Shown: positions 31,825 to 40,286, counted from the first letter of the stretch. The stretch: DNA of 44,391 nucleotides from an uncultured Eubacteriales bacterium (GCA_944349545.1 CALVNG010000012.1:1-44391), one strand, 5' to 3'. The notes: generated by a model not told the origin, from the letters alone. Numbers and translations are program-made.

Positions 31825-33018
31825 TTAGTAGGTGTACGCCATGACCACGCCGCCCATGTTGTCCAGGCTGGCCTGGTAGCTGCTGGCGGGGTTGGGCACG
31901 GGCAGCTGCACGCTCTGCGCGTCGTCCGCGATTTTGATGCGCACGATCTCATACTTGAGCGCGCCGTCCTCATAGACGCAGATGTGTGGGTGGGCGATTA
32001 AAAACTCGATGTATTCCTCCAGGCACATGTCCAGCACGCGCATGGCGGCGGAGTGCGCCTTGCCCACATAGCGGTAGAGGTTGAGCTGGGCGGAAACGCC
32101 GGTCTTATAGCTCTTGTCCTCCCAGCCCTTGGGGAAGTCGGCCGTGGGGAAGCGGAAGATGATGCCGAAGCGCCAGCAGTTTTCCGTCAGCCACGCGCCC
32201 TGCTCCGATTCGGCCTGGAATTTCAGGTTGTTGAGCTCGGCGTTGTCGCGCTGGTACACGTCCATGCGGAAGGACATGCCGGTGTGATAGTCGCTGTTGC
32301 CGGGATAGTTGACTTTCTTCTTGGTTTCCTCAATGAGGGTATTGCCGGAGTAGCGGGAGGAGAGGCTTTCCATTTCCGCGTTGAAAAGCTCCTCCTGCGC
32401 CTCGACCGAGCGGTAGCCCTCCATCACGATATAGTACTCCAGCCCCGCCTCGTCCTTGGCGGCCGTGAGGGCTTCGCTCAGCGCGTCATAGGCGGGCTGG
32501 AACACCTGCACGCTGTTGTCCTGCACCTGAATCTGGAAGTTGCTGGCCGTGCCGATGCTCACCAGACCCTCGGTGGAGAAGTCCGACGGCAACGAATGCC
32601 AGGGATTGACCAGCAGCAGCCCGCCATTGATGAGGGAGGCGCGGTCGAGTGTGATGGTGCTGGTATTTTCAAGGCCGGCGTTGCTTTCATCCTCGATGCG
32701 CCAGAGGGTGTCGTTCAGCGTCTTTTCCCAGGACGGCAGGTCCGCGGAGGAAACCACGCCGGTGCTGGGCGCGAGCGCGGCGCTCTGCTCGGCGCGCCGC
32801 TCGTTCATCATGGCGTTGAACTCCAGCTCGGCCTCGGCGTTTTTGTTTTCGATTTGGTTGCGGATCGAGACATAGTCATTTGTGACCGCCAGGGAGCACA
32901 GATAAAACACGCCGATGCCCACCACCACCACAATCGCCAGGATGCCGGCGGCGCGAAGCAGGGTTTTGTAGGGATCTCGCTTCATTTTGTGGATCTTCTT
33001 GTTGGAGTTGACTCGCAT
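31825..33018 (-). CDS. Membrane-anchored VanY-like (M15B) protein with lost catalytic residues
   Basis: The 397-residue protein has an N-terminal basic stretch and one membrane helix (about 22-45), a coiled-coil stalk (about 50-80), an extracytoplasmic region of about 100 residues, and a C-terminal M15B-like domain (about 190-370). The fold is recognisable: EGYRSVEAQEELF, YPGNSDYHTGMSFRMD (H245, D253), WRFGIIFRFP and YRYVG. The usual catalytic EPWHxRYVG is AQLNLYRYVG: the base Glu is Gln and the third zinc His is Leu (L314). It is therefore probably not an active carboxypeptidase. It follows parB by 23 nt on the same strand and is the last gene of the par operon. Confidence 0.88.
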   Translation of the reverse strand: MRVNSNKKIHKMKRDPYKTLLRAAGILAIVVVVGIGVFYLCSLAVTNDYVSIRNQIENKNAEAELEFNAMMNERRAEQSAALAPSTGVVSSADLPSWEKTLNDTLWRIEDESNAGLENTSTITLDRASLINGGLLLVNPWHSLPSDFSTEGLVSIGTASNFQIQVQDNSVQVFQPAYDALSEALTAAKDEAGLEYYIVMEGYRSVEAQEELFNAEMESLSSRYSGNTLIEETKKKVNYPGNSDYHTGMSFRMDVYQRDNAELNNLKFQAESEQGAWLTENCWRFGIIFRFPTADFPKGWEDKSYKTGVSAQLNLYRYVGKAHSAAMRVLDMCLEEYIEFLIAHPHICVYEDGALKYEIVRIKIADDAQSVQLPVPNPASSYQASLDNMGGVVMAYTY

Positions 33019-33041
33019 ACGGCGATACCACCTTTCAGGGC

Positions 33042-33887
33042 TTAACCCAGCAAACGTCCGATGACCTCGTAGAGGTGTTCCAGCTCCTGCGCGCTGTTAT
33101 AGGAAAGCGTAATTTTCCCCCGTGTCTCCGTGCCGGAGAGCGTGGTTTTGAGTCCCAGGGCCTCACGCATGGCGTTTTGCAGCGCCAGCAGTTCGGGGCC
33201 TGTCTCCCGCTTGGGGGCCGCCTGGCGCGCGGCCGGGCGGGCCTTGGTCAGCTCCTCGAGCCTTCGCACGCTGTACCCGTGCAGCACGCACTGATGCGCC
33301 AGCTCCAGCTGGCGCGCCTCGCTGTCCAGCCCGGCCAGCACGCGCGCGTGCCCGGCGGACAGGTCGCCCGTGACCACCATGTCGGTCACGGCCTTGGGAA
33401 GATTCAAAAGCCGCAGCGCGTTGGCAATGGCCGGGCGGCTCTTGCCCAGCTTGCGGGCGGCCTGCTCCTGCGTATAGCCGCATTCCTGCATGAGGCTGCG
33501 AATGGCCGCGGCCTCCTCGATGGGGTTGAGGTCCTGGCGCTGAAGGTTTTCAATCAGCGCGGCCTCCATCTGCTGCTCGCTGGTCATGCTGCGCACGATG
33601 CAGGGCACCGTCTCCAGCCCCGCCAGGCGCGCTGCGCGATAACGGCGCTCGCCCGCGACGATGCGGTAGCGCATGCCGTTTTCCACCACCAGAATGGGCG
33701 AGATCACGCCCGCCTCACGGATGCTGTCGGCCAGCTGCTCCAGCGCTTCCTTGTCAAAATCCCGTCTGGGCTGGGATGCGTTGGGGTCAATCTCGTCGAT
33801 GGAGATTTCGCGCACCACCGTTTCCAGCAATTCGCCGCTCTGTGGCAAAAGCACGTCCAGGCCCCTGCCGAGTCCGCCGCGTTTCAT
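33042..33887 (-). CDS. parB: Chromosome partition protein ParB
   Basis: ParB is a CTP-dependent clamp that loads on parS sites near the origin and helps recruit SMC. The 281 residues have the N-terminal ParA-stimulating start (MKRGGLGRGLDVLL), the CTP-binding domain with GERRYRAA (about 83-90), ALIENLQRQDLNPIEEA, the helix-turn-helix (YTQEQAARKLGKSRPAIANALRLL) and a C-terminal dimerisation helix (LEHLYEVIGRLLG). The start follows AGGAG. I found no full consensus parS in this window. The neighbourhood lacks rsmG and mnmG, which often accompany parAB near the origin. Confidence 0.96.
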   Translation of the reverse strand: MKRGGLGRGLDVLLPQSGELLETVVREISIDEIDPNASQPRRDFDKEALEQLADSIREAGVISPILVVENGMRYRIVAGERRYRAARLAGLETVPCIVRSMTSEQQMEAALIENLQRQDLNPIEEAAAIRSLMQECGYTQEQAARKLGKSRPAIANALRLLNLPKAVTDMVVTGDLSAGHARVLAGLDSEARQLELAHQCVLHGYSVRRLEELTKARPAARQAAPKRETGPELLALQNAMREALGLKTTLSGTETRGKITLSYNSAQELEHLYEVIGRLLG

Positions 33888-33899
33888 CCTTACCGACTC

Positions 33900-34658
33900 C
33901 TATCTGTTGCGCTGCAAAAACTCCTGCGCCAGCCTGCGGTAGCTGTCCGCCCCCAGGCTGCGGGGATCGTACAGGTGAATGGGCAGGCCGTGGCTGGGCG
34001 CTTCGCCCAGGCGCACGTTGCGTGGGATCGCCGTGGCGAACACGCGGCTTTTGAAATGCTTCTTGACCGAATCCACCACCTGGATGCCCAGATTGGTGCG
34101 CGCGTCCAGCATGGTCAGCAGCACTCCCTCGATGTCCAGGCCGGGATTGAAGGCATGCTTGACGCGGTTGACGGTGTTCATCAGGCTGGACACGCCCTCC
34201 AGCGCATAGTATTCGCACTGGATGGGAATGAGCACGCGCTGGGCTGCCGTGAGGGCGTTGACCGTGAGCAGCCCCAGCGAGGGCGGGCAGTCCACAAAGA
34301 GGAAATCAAAGTCCCCCTCGGCGGTCTTGAGCAGATGCTTCAGACGGTATTCACGCCGGTCCAGCTCCACCAGCTCCAGCTCCGCGCCCGCCAGGCGGAT
34401 GTCCGAGGGAATCAGGCTCAGCCCCTTGACGCAGGTGCTTTGCAGGCAGGAGGGCAGCGGCGTGCGTCCCATCAGCGCTTCATAGACCGAATGGGCGCCG
34501 GCGCTGCCGCCGATGCCGCTGGTGGTATTGCCCTGGGGGTCCAGGTCTACCAGCAGCACGCGCTTGCCCGCTTCGGCCAGACAGGCTGCCAGATTGATCG
34601 CGGTCGTGGTTTTGCCCACGCCGCCCTTCTGATTGGTGATGGCGATCGTCTTGCCCAT
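33900..34658 (-). CDS. parA: Chromosome partition ATPase ParA (Soj)
   Basis: ParA is a deviant-Walker ATPase that binds DNA non-specifically and moves or regulates ParB-parS complexes. The 252 residues begin with MGKTIAITNQKGGVGKTT (deviant P-loop KGGVGKTT, about 11-18), then LLVDLDPQGN (Walker A'), FLFVDCPPSLG (Walker B) and PIQCEYYALEGVS. No N-terminal HTH, so it is the chromosomal Soj type. The start follows GAGGAC. It heads an operon parA, parB, VanY-like gene. Confidence 0.96.
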   Translation of the reverse strand: MGKTIAITNQKGGVGKTTTAINLAACLAEAGKRVLLVDLDPQGNTTSGIGGSAGAHSVYEALMGRTPLPSCLQSTCVKGLSLIPSDIRLAGAELELVELDRREYRLKHLLKTAEGDFDFLFVDCPPSLGLLTVNALTAAQRVLIPIQCEYYALEGVSSLMNTVNRVKHAFNPGLDIEGVLLTMLDARTNLGIQVVDSVKKHFKSRVFATAIPRNVRLGEAPSHGLPIHLYDPRSLGADSYRRLAQEFLQRNR

Positions 34659-34704
34659 ATCAGTCCTCGTTCATATCCATTCGTACGCCTTTGCGTCAGG
34701 GATC

Positions 34705-34733
34705 ATTGTACCCTGTCGCGCGGAAAAAGTAAA
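34705..34733 (-). promoter_or_regulatory. Promoter of parA-parB
   Basis: On the minus strand TTTACT (34728-34733), a 17-bp spacer and TACAAT (34705-34710). It lies right behind the stop of the VanY gene at 34742, so that gene has no separate terminator visible. Confidence 0.6.
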
Positions 34734-34741
34734 GCGCCCCC

Positions 34742-35638
34742 TCAGAATACGAGGGATACCTCCGCGTCGCCGTCCTCGCCCAGCTCATCGAGCACGTAGC
34801 TCTCGGGCGGCGCGTTCAGGCGGGAGTATTCGTAGGCCAGCTGTTCCTCCACATCGCCGCCGCGGCTTTCAAATTCGGCCACGGCTTCCTTCGCCTCCTC
34901 GGTGAACTCCTCCAGCGTCATGCCGTTGGCCATGACATAGGAAGCGATCTCCTTGCCCACATAGCGGAAGTGCCACGGCTCAAACTTGATGCCGGTCACA
35001 TCCTCCTTTTCCTCCAGGAAGCGCAGGATGAAGCCGAAGGTATCGCAGTTTTCCTTCATCCACTGGGCTTCAGGGGTCCACTTGAAATCCTGCGTCATGG
35101 TGGGGCGGCCGGCGTAATCGGCATTGAGGATGTCGGCGCAGATCCCGGTCTGGTGCTCGCTGGAGCCGGGCTTGGCCACATAGCCGTCATCGACGTTGTT
35201 GTTGCGGGCCAGGTAGTTGGCATAGGTGGTGGACTGGGTGCCGTAGCTGCGATAGCCGCTCTTGAGATAGAGCACCATGCCGGTCTCTTCATCATAGGTG
35301 GCGGTCTTTTCCTTGCCGTTTTCGTTTACGTACACATATTCAGTGACGAAGGAAGCTGCGGTGAACATTTCCTTCAGCGCCTTTGCCGCCGTTTCCTCGA
35401 GATAGACTGCGGCAGACGTGGCCCGCTTTACGTCGGTCACCTTCACCAGCGGATCAGGCTCAAAGTCCTCATCCAGCATGTTGTCGGCGTTGACCAGCAT
35501 CGCATATTTGGACTGGATCTCCGTCAGCGACACGGGATAGGTCCAGCGCACGTCGGGCAGCTTGCTTTCCTCCGCGAACGCCCCACAGGCGGACAGGCAC
35601 AGGATGACCGTCAGAATACCGCACACCAGCTTGTTCAT
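34742..35638 (-). CDS. VanY-type D-Ala-D-Ala carboxypeptidase, lipoprotein
   Basis: An M15B zinc peptidase that trims D-alanine from cell-wall peptides. The 298 residues start with a lipoprotein signal (LSAC, C18), then a domain with SGYRSYGTQ, PGSSEHQTGICADI and FEPWHFRYVG; the zinc ligands (His, Asp, His) and the base Glu are all present. The C-terminal tail (about 240-298) is acidic and extra. The ATG follows GAGGTG. It is 9 nt behind a second VanY gene, in one operon. Confidence 0.9.
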   Translation of the reverse strand: MNKLVCGILTVILCLSACGAFAEESKLPDVRWTYPVSLTEIQSKYAMLVNADNMLDEDFEPDPLVKVTDVKRATSAAVYLEETAAKALKEMFTAASFVTEYVYVNENGKEKTATYDEETGMVLYLKSGYRSYGTQSTTYANYLARNNNVDDGYVAKPGSSEHQTGICADILNADYAGRPTMTQDFKWTPEAQWMKENCDTFGFILRFLEEKEDVTGIKFEPWHFRYVGKEIASYVMANGMTLEEFTEEAKEAVAEFESRGGDVEEQLAYEYSRLNAPPESYVLDELGEDGDAEVSLVF

Positions 35639-35647
35639 GCGAGCACC

Positions 35648-36325
35648 TCATTCATTCGTAGCTTGATGGATTAAAAAATCATACACGCCCAGCTTGTAGC
35701 CGGTCATGTAGGTTTCCATGGGGACGCCGGATTCATAGATGGCCTCGGCCTGCTCTCTGCCCACGTAGCGGACGTGCCACGGCTCGTACATATAGCCGGT
35801 CACGTCCTCATATTCCTTGAGGTAGCGCACAATAAAGCCGAAGCGGTGCGCGTTGGCAGCCACCCACTGGCCCTCCTCGGTTTCGGCAAAGGAGGTGTTG
35901 AGCTGGGAGCTGTTCTTTTTGGAAATATCCATCGCCAGGCCAAGCTGGTGCTCGCTGGTACCGGGGCGCGCGGATACGCGGTCAGCTTCCTCCTCGCCCT
36001 GGCTGGCCTTTTTACGCTCATAGATGGTGGCCTGCTTGGAATAGCTGCGATAGCCGGAGACCGTGGAAAGGGTTACACCCTCCTCCTTGGCCGCGGCGAA
36101 CATCTCCTCCAGCGCCGTGGCCGCATCCTCGCGCATGGACTGGGACATGCCGGTGGCCTCCACCTTGCGCAGCGCTTCTGGAACGAAAAACTCGCTCACC
36201 GCATGCTGACGGTTGATGAGGAACATCGTTCCTTCCATATTTTTATCCGGCATCGCCGCTTTCATACTTCCGTCCAGCAGGGCGGCGGACACGGCGACGA
36301 TGGAAAGCACCTTTCCCAGCAGCAA
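35648..36325 (-). CDS. VanY-type D-Ala-D-Ala carboxypeptidase; start uncertain
   Basis: A second M15B peptidase with an intact active site: SGYRSYSKQ, PGTSEHQLGLAMDI and YEPWHVRYVG. The frame can start at TTG 36325 (225 residues), giving MLLGKVLSIVAVSAALLDG, a hydrophobic export signal or anchor without the usual basic N-terminus. An ATG at 36350 opens MKRKVVMG in another frame; joined to LLLGKVLSIV by one missing base it would make a standard signal peptide. That ATG overlaps a -10 box, so it may instead be promoter. The TTG has only a weak Shine-Dalgarno. Either a rare start, a frameshift or a sequence error is possible. First gene of a two-gene vanY operon. Confidence 0.8.
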   Translation of the reverse strand: MLLGKVLSIVAVSAALLDGSMKAAMPDKNMEGTMFLINRQHAVSEFFVPEALRKVEATGMSQSMREDAATALEEMFAAAKEEGVTLSTVSGYRSYSKQATIYERKKASQGEEEADRVSARPGTSEHQLGLAMDISKKNSSQLNTSFAETEEGQWVAANAHRFGFIVRYLKEYEDVTGYMYEPWHVRYVGREQAEAIYESGVPMETYMTGYKLGVYDFLIHQATNE

Positions 36326-36348
36326 GCCCCATCACGACCTTTCGCTTC

Positions 36349-36377
36349 ATTGTATCATTTCCGTAACATTTACGCAA
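36349..36377 (-). promoter_or_regulatory. Promoter of the two vanY genes
   Basis: On the minus strand TTGCGT (36372-36377), a 17-bp spacer and TACAAT (36349-36354). The -35 lies right next to the hflX stop. The transcript would start near 36341. Confidence 0.5.
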
Positions 36378-38150
36378 CTACATCTTTTCGCCGCCCAGCA
36401 CCTTTGCCCCTTCCCGACAGGCAAATTTTACATTCTGGGGCGTGATGCGCATGCGCATCTCCACCCCCTCCTCGCTATGGCGCTGTTCCAGCACGCCGCC
36501 CATGGCGTGCAGGCGGCTGACCAAAGCGTAGCGGCTGAAGGGCACCAGCAGGCGCACCTCCTGCGCGCCAGCGTCCAGCTCGCCTTCCACGCGCAGAAGC
36601 AGGTCCTCCACGCCATCCCCCGTCGAGGCGCTGATGTAGAGCGCGCCGGGGAGGGGCTGCGCCTCCGGAGCGATCAGGTCGCACTTGTTGACGGCCTCGA
36701 CGCGGGGTGCCTGCGTGGCGCCCAGGCTGTCGAGCACCTCCTCCACGGTGCGGCGGCGGCTTTCCATCTGCGGGTCGGCGCCGTCCAGCACCAGAACCAG
36801 CACATCGGCCAGGCGGGCTTCTTCGAGGGTGGCGCGGAAGGCCTTGACCAGCTCGTGGGGGAGCTTTCGGATAAAGCCCACCGTATCCACCAGCAGCGCC
36901 TTGCCGCCGTGAGGCAGTTCAATGGGGCGGCTGATGCTGTCCAGCGTGGCAAACAGTTGGTTTTCCACATACACGCCCGCGCCGGTGAGGCGGTTGAAGA
37001 GCGTGGACTTGCCCGCGTTGGTGTAGCCCACCAGCGCCACGATGGGCACGCCGCTTTTCTCCCGGCTCTGGCGGCGCAATCCGCGCTGGCGCTCGATCTG
37101 CTCCAGCTCGCGCTCCAGGTCGGTCAGGCGTTCGCGGATGCGGCGGCGGTTGACTTCGAGCTTGCTCTCGCCCGGGCCGCGCGTGCCGATGCCGCCCGCC
37201 AGCCGGCTGAGCACCAGTCCCTGGCCCAGCAGGCGCTGGCTGCGGTATTTGAGCTGGGCCATCTCCACCTGCAATTTGCCCTCGCGCGTGCTGGCGCGCG
37301 CGGCGAAGATGTCCAGAATCAGCGCCGTGCGGTCCACCACCTTCAGGCGCAGAATCTCCTCAAGGTTTTTCTGCATCACGCCGGAAAGCTCCTCGTCGAA
37401 GATGACCAGATCGGCCTGCGCGGCCTGACAGCGCAGGCTCAGTTCCTCCGCCTTGCCCTTTCCCACGCAGAAAACCGGATCGGGTCCGGGACGCTTCTGC
37501 AAAACGCGAAGCACCGTTTCGGCGCCCGCCGTCCTGGCCAGTTCTTCCAGCTCGTCCAGCGATTCCTCGCTCTCAATGCCCACCAGCACGGCGCGCTCGC
37601 GGCCCGTCTGCGTGGCGGGAGCGGCGGCGCGGTAGGCCGCGTCCGTGCGCTCGATTTCGCAAAGCCAGTCCTCCTGCGGCAGGCGGCGGGCGCTGATGAG
37701 CTCCGTGCGGCGCACCTGTCCCTCGCGCTCCGCGTCCAGAAAGGCGCACTGCACGCTGGTGGGCCGGCCGTCCTCGCTCACGCCCACGGCACACATGGCG
37801 TCAAAGCGCATGCTGAGCAGCGCGCTCACGTCCACGTCGCTCAGTTCGCCCGTCGCGCGGGGGTGGGTGTGCACGCAACGCACCATGCTCAGCCGCCGCT
37901 CGCCACGGCGCAGGCGCAGATCCGGCAGATCGATGCTGTCGGCCCGGCCGATGAACACATCCGCGATCTCCCCGTAGCGGGTGATGTACACCGCGATTTC
38001 GCGGTTCATGGACGCAGAATAGCCGCAGAGACTTTCAAGCAAGTCCTGCGGCATGAATTGGCCGGGTTCGAGCTGCACGTCATAGAGCGCGGCCAGCTCG
38101 TCCAGCACGGTTTTTCGGATTCCCTCGGTGTTGCCATGAATCTCTGGCAT
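36378..38150 (-). CDS. hflX: GTPase HflX with N-terminal JAMM-like domain
   Basis: HflX is a ribosome-binding GTPase that splits stalled 70S ribosomes. The 590 residues are longer than the roughly 430 of Escherichia coli. Residues about 195-360 are the HflX N-domain and linker (ILDIFAARASTREGKLQVEMAQLKYR, GIGTRGPGESKLE); the GTPase follows with GYTNAGKS, DTVGF and NKCD, then a C-terminal domain. The extra N-terminal part (1-180) carries H94-x-H96-x7-S104-x2-D107 with a possible E51 upstream, the JAMM metalloprotease pattern. I know the same extension from other clostridial HflX sequences. The ATG follows AAAGGACG. It ends next to the vanY promoter and follows iscU by 24 nt. Confidence 0.94.
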   Translation of the reverse strand: MPEIHGNTEGIRKTVLDELAALYDVQLEPGQFMPQDLLESLCGYSASMNREIAVYITRYGEIADVFIGRADSIDLPDLRLRRGERRLSMVRCVHTHPRATGELSDVDVSALLSMRFDAMCAVGVSEDGRPTSVQCAFLDAEREGQVRRTELISARRLPQEDWLCEIERTDAAYRAAAPATQTGRERAVLVGIESEESLDELEELARTAGAETVLRVLQKRPGPDPVFCVGKGKAEELSLRCQAAQADLVIFDEELSGVMQKNLEEILRLKVVDRTALILDIFAARASTREGKLQVEMAQLKYRSQRLLGQGLVLSRLAGGIGTRGPGESKLEVNRRRIRERLTDLERELEQIERQRGLRRQSREKSGVPIVALVGYTNAGKSTLFNRLTGAGVYVENQLFATLDSISRPIELPHGGKALLVDTVGFIRKLPHELVKAFRATLEEARLADVLVLVLDGADPQMESRRRTVEEVLDSLGATQAPRVEAVNKCDLIAPEAQPLPGALYISASTGDGVEDLLLRVEGELDAGAQEVRLLVPFSRYALVSRLHAMGGVLEQRHSEEGVEMRMRITPQNVKFACREGAKVLGGEKM

Positions 38151-38174
38151 AGGCCGTCCTTTCGGCGCCCCGGA

Positions 38175-38549
38175 TCATTCCTTGGGGTGCTTTTTCTGAT
38201 AATCCTCCACCGCGGCGTGAATGGCCTGCTCCGCCAGCAGCGAGCAGTGCATCTTGACCGGGGGCAGCCCGTCGAGCGCCTCGGCCACGGCCTTGTTGGT
38301 CAGCTGAAGCGCCTCGTCGATGCTCTTGCCCTTGACCATTTCGGTGGCCATGCTGCTGGTGGCGATGGCCGCGCAGCAGCCAAAGGTCTTGAACTTGACG
38401 TCGGTGATGACATCGTTTTCCACCTTGATATCCATCTTCATGATGTCGCCGCACTTGGCGTTGCCCACGGTGCCGGTGCCGGACGCGTCGGGAATTTCGC
38501 CCACGTTGCGGGGATGCTCGAAATGCTCCATCACTTTTTCGCTGTACAT
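38175..38549 (-). CDS. iscU: Iron-sulfur cluster scaffold IscU
   Basis: The 124-residue scaffold builds Fe-S clusters from the sulfur of IscS. The three ligand Cys are C33 (NAKCGD), C58 (FGCCAA) and C102 (MHCSLLAE), with D35 near the first. The KVENDVITDVKFKTFGC strand is normal. The start at 38549 has GAAGGAGG upstream. It follows iscS by 51 nt, same operon. The LPPVKM motif known to bind HscA is present but no hscA is in the window. Confidence 0.94.
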   Translation of the reverse strand: MYSEKVMEHFEHPRNVGEIPDASGTGTVGNAKCGDIMKMDIKVENDVITDVKFKTFGCCAAIATSSMATEMVKGKSIDEALQLTNKAVAEALDGLPPVKMHCSLLAEQAIHAAVEDYQKKHPKE

Positions 38550-38600
38550 GGCAGATCCTCCTTCAAACCAATGGCAGTAATTCAAATCCGAGCCCGCGCG

Positions 38601-39782
38601 TCAGGGCTGGAAACTGTTTTCAGCGGACAGGGCGCTCATCTCGCGCAGGTCCCTGACGATGCCGGGCAGCTTTTCAATCACATAATCCACGTCGGCCTCG
38701 GTGGTATCGTTGCCCAGGGACAGGCGCAGGCTGCCGTGAGCGATCTCATGCGGCAGGCCGATGGCCAGCAGCACATGCGAGGGATCGAGGCTGCCGCTGG
38801 TGCAGGCCGAGCCGCTGGACGCCTCCACGCCGGCCAGGTCCAGGCGCATGAGCAGGGCCTCGCCCTCCACATAGCGCACGGAGACGTTGACGTTGCCGGG
38901 CAGGCGCTGCGTGCGGTGGCCGTTGAGGCGCACGTCAGGGATGTTTTTGAGAATGCCGTCGATCAGCCGGTCGCGAAGCGCGGTCAGGCGGCGGGTATAT
39001 TCGGGCAGCTCGGAAACGGCCAGCTCAATGGCCGCCCCCAGGCCCACGATGCCGGGCAGGTTTTCCGTGCCCGCGCGCAGGCCGCGCTCCTGCGCGCCGC
39101 CGAAGATCAGGTTGGAAATCTTGACGCCCTTGCGGATGTAGAGCGCGCCGATGCCCTTGGGCGCGTGGAACTTGTGGCCGGAGAGGCTGAGCATGTCCAC
39201 GTTCCAGTCGTTGACGTCGATGGGCACGGCGCCCACGGCCTGCACCGCGTCGGTGTGGAACAGGACGCCCGCCTCGTGCGCGACCTTGCCGATTTCGCGG
39301 ATGGGCTCGATGGTGCCGATTTCATTGTTGGCGGCCATGATGGAGATGAGCACCGTATCCGGACGGATGGCCTTTTTCACATCCTCCACGCTCACCAGCC
39401 CGTTTTCATCCACGGGCAGGTAGGTGACCTCATAGCCCTGCTTCTCCATGTACTGGCAGGTATGCAGCACGGCATGGTGCTCGATCTGGCTGGTGATGAT
39501 GTGCTTGCCCTTGGCGGCCAGCGCCCTGGAGGCGCAGCGGATGGCCCAGTTGTCGCTCTCGCTGCCGCCGGCGGTGAAATAGATCTCCCGGGGCTGCGCG
39601 CCCAGCGCCGCCGCCACCTGCTGGCGGGCCTTCTCCACCGCGCGCCGCGCGTCGCGGCCCACGCTGTGGATGGAGCTGGGGTTGCCGTAATGCTGGGTGA
39701 AGTAGGGAAGCATGGCTTCCAGCACTTCGGGACGGGTAGCGGTCGTCGCCGCGTTATCCATATAGATGATGTGATCGGTCAT
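38601..39782 (-). CDS. iscS: Cysteine desulfurase IscS/NifS
   Basis: This PLP enzyme removes sulfur from cysteine to feed IscU. The 393 residues show the start [20 protein letters not shown], the PLP lysine in [13 protein letters not shown], and the mobile active-site Cys in [20 protein letters not shown]. These are NifS/IscS class I features. The ATG at 39782 overlaps the iscR stop as ATGA. The frame stays open upstream but that is iscR read out of frame. Confidence 0.96.
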   Translation of the reverse strand: MTDHIIYMDNAATTATRPEVLEAMLPYFTQHYGNPSSIHSVGRDARRAVEKARQQVAAALGAQPREIYFTAGGSESDNWAIRCASRALAAKGKHIITSQIEHHAVLHTCQYMEKQGYEVTYLPVDENGLVSVEDVKKAIRPDTVLISIMAANNEIGTIEPIREIGKVAHEAGVLFHTDAVQAVGAVPIDVNDWNVDMLSLSGHKFHAPKGIGALYIRKGVKISNLIFGGAQERGLRAGTENLPGIVGLGAAIELAVSELPEYTRRLTALRDRLIDGILKNIPDVRLNGHRTQRLPGNVNVSVRYVEGEALLMRLDLAGVEASSGSACTSGSLDPSHVLLAIGLPHEIAHGSLRLSLGNDTTEADVDYVIEKLPGIVRDLREMSALSAENSFQP

Positions 39783-40207
39783 GGCTGTTCTTCCTCGCTT
39801 TCGCATGCCTGGGTGAGCATATCGCTGAGTTTGATCTTTTCCAGCTCGGTGTTGATGCTGTCGGTTACACGCTGCCAGACCCACCTCACCGGACAGGTGC
39901 CGGATCGGCAGCAGGCATTGTCGGCCGAGGCGCACTCGCTGAGCTCGATGGGCCCCTCCACCGCGTCGATGATATCGCGCAGGCTCACGGTTTCCGGCGC
40001 GACGGCGATCTGGTAGCCCCCCTGCGCCCCGCGCACGGTGCTCACCAGCCCCGCACGGCGAAGGTTGCCCAGAAGCTGCTCCAAATATTGCTTGGGCACG
40101 CCGCCCATGGTGGAAATGCTCTGCAGCGGGAGCGGCCCCTCGCCCGCGTGGGCGGCCAGATAATACATGGCGTACAGGCCGTATTTGCCCCGGGTGGATA
40201 GCTTCAT
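39779..40207 (-). CDS. iscR: Rrf2-family regulator IscR
   Basis: IscR senses Fe-S status and regulates the isc operon. The 142 residues have a winged helix with [36 protein letters not shown], and the cluster-binding Cys in [15 protein letters not shown] (C92, C99, C105 and a fourth candidate C100). The ATG follows AAAGGAG. It is the first gene of iscR-iscS-iscU and a candidate operator overlaps its leader, consistent with self-control. Confidence 0.94.
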   Translation of the reverse strand: MKLSTRGKYGLYAMYYLAAHAGEGPLPLQSISTMGGVPKQYLEQLLGNLRRAGLVSTVRGAQGGYQIAVAPETVSLRDIIDAVEGPIELSECASADNACCRSGTCPVRWVWQRVTDSINTELEKIKLSDMLTQACESEEEQP

Positions 40208-40220
40208 TCCGCGCTCCTTT

Positions 40221-40251
40221 CGGAATCCCTACTTTTTTAATCGGGTTTCCG
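40221..40251 (-). promoter_or_regulatory. Candidate IscR operator
   Basis: CGGAATCCC (40221-40229) and GGGTTTCCG (40243-40251) form an inverted repeat with one mismatch and a 13-bp AT-rich spacer. It lies just downstream of the iscR promoter, at the expected transcript start, so binding would block transcription. Confidence 0.55.
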
Positions 40252-40257
40252 ACTGGA

Positions 40258-40286
40258 AGGATAGCACGAACATGGGCGCATGTCAA
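40258..40286 (-). promoter_or_regulatory. SigA promoter of iscR-iscS-iscU
   Basis: On the minus strand a perfect -35 TTGACA (40281-40286), a 17-bp spacer and TATCCT (40258-40263). Confidence 0.75.

Noticed and set aside
31825..36325. Vancomycin-resistance cluster
   Set aside because: VanY-type peptidases are present but there is no vanR/vanS pair, vanH, vanX or D-Ala-D-Lac ligase. The genes surround parAB instead.
36213..40016. A 1267-codon open frame on the plus strand
   Set aside because: It lies opposite vanY, hflX, iscU and iscS. Its translation is dominated by His, Gln, Ala, Gly and Val and has no domain. It is an antisense shadow caused by high GC at the third codon position of the real genes.
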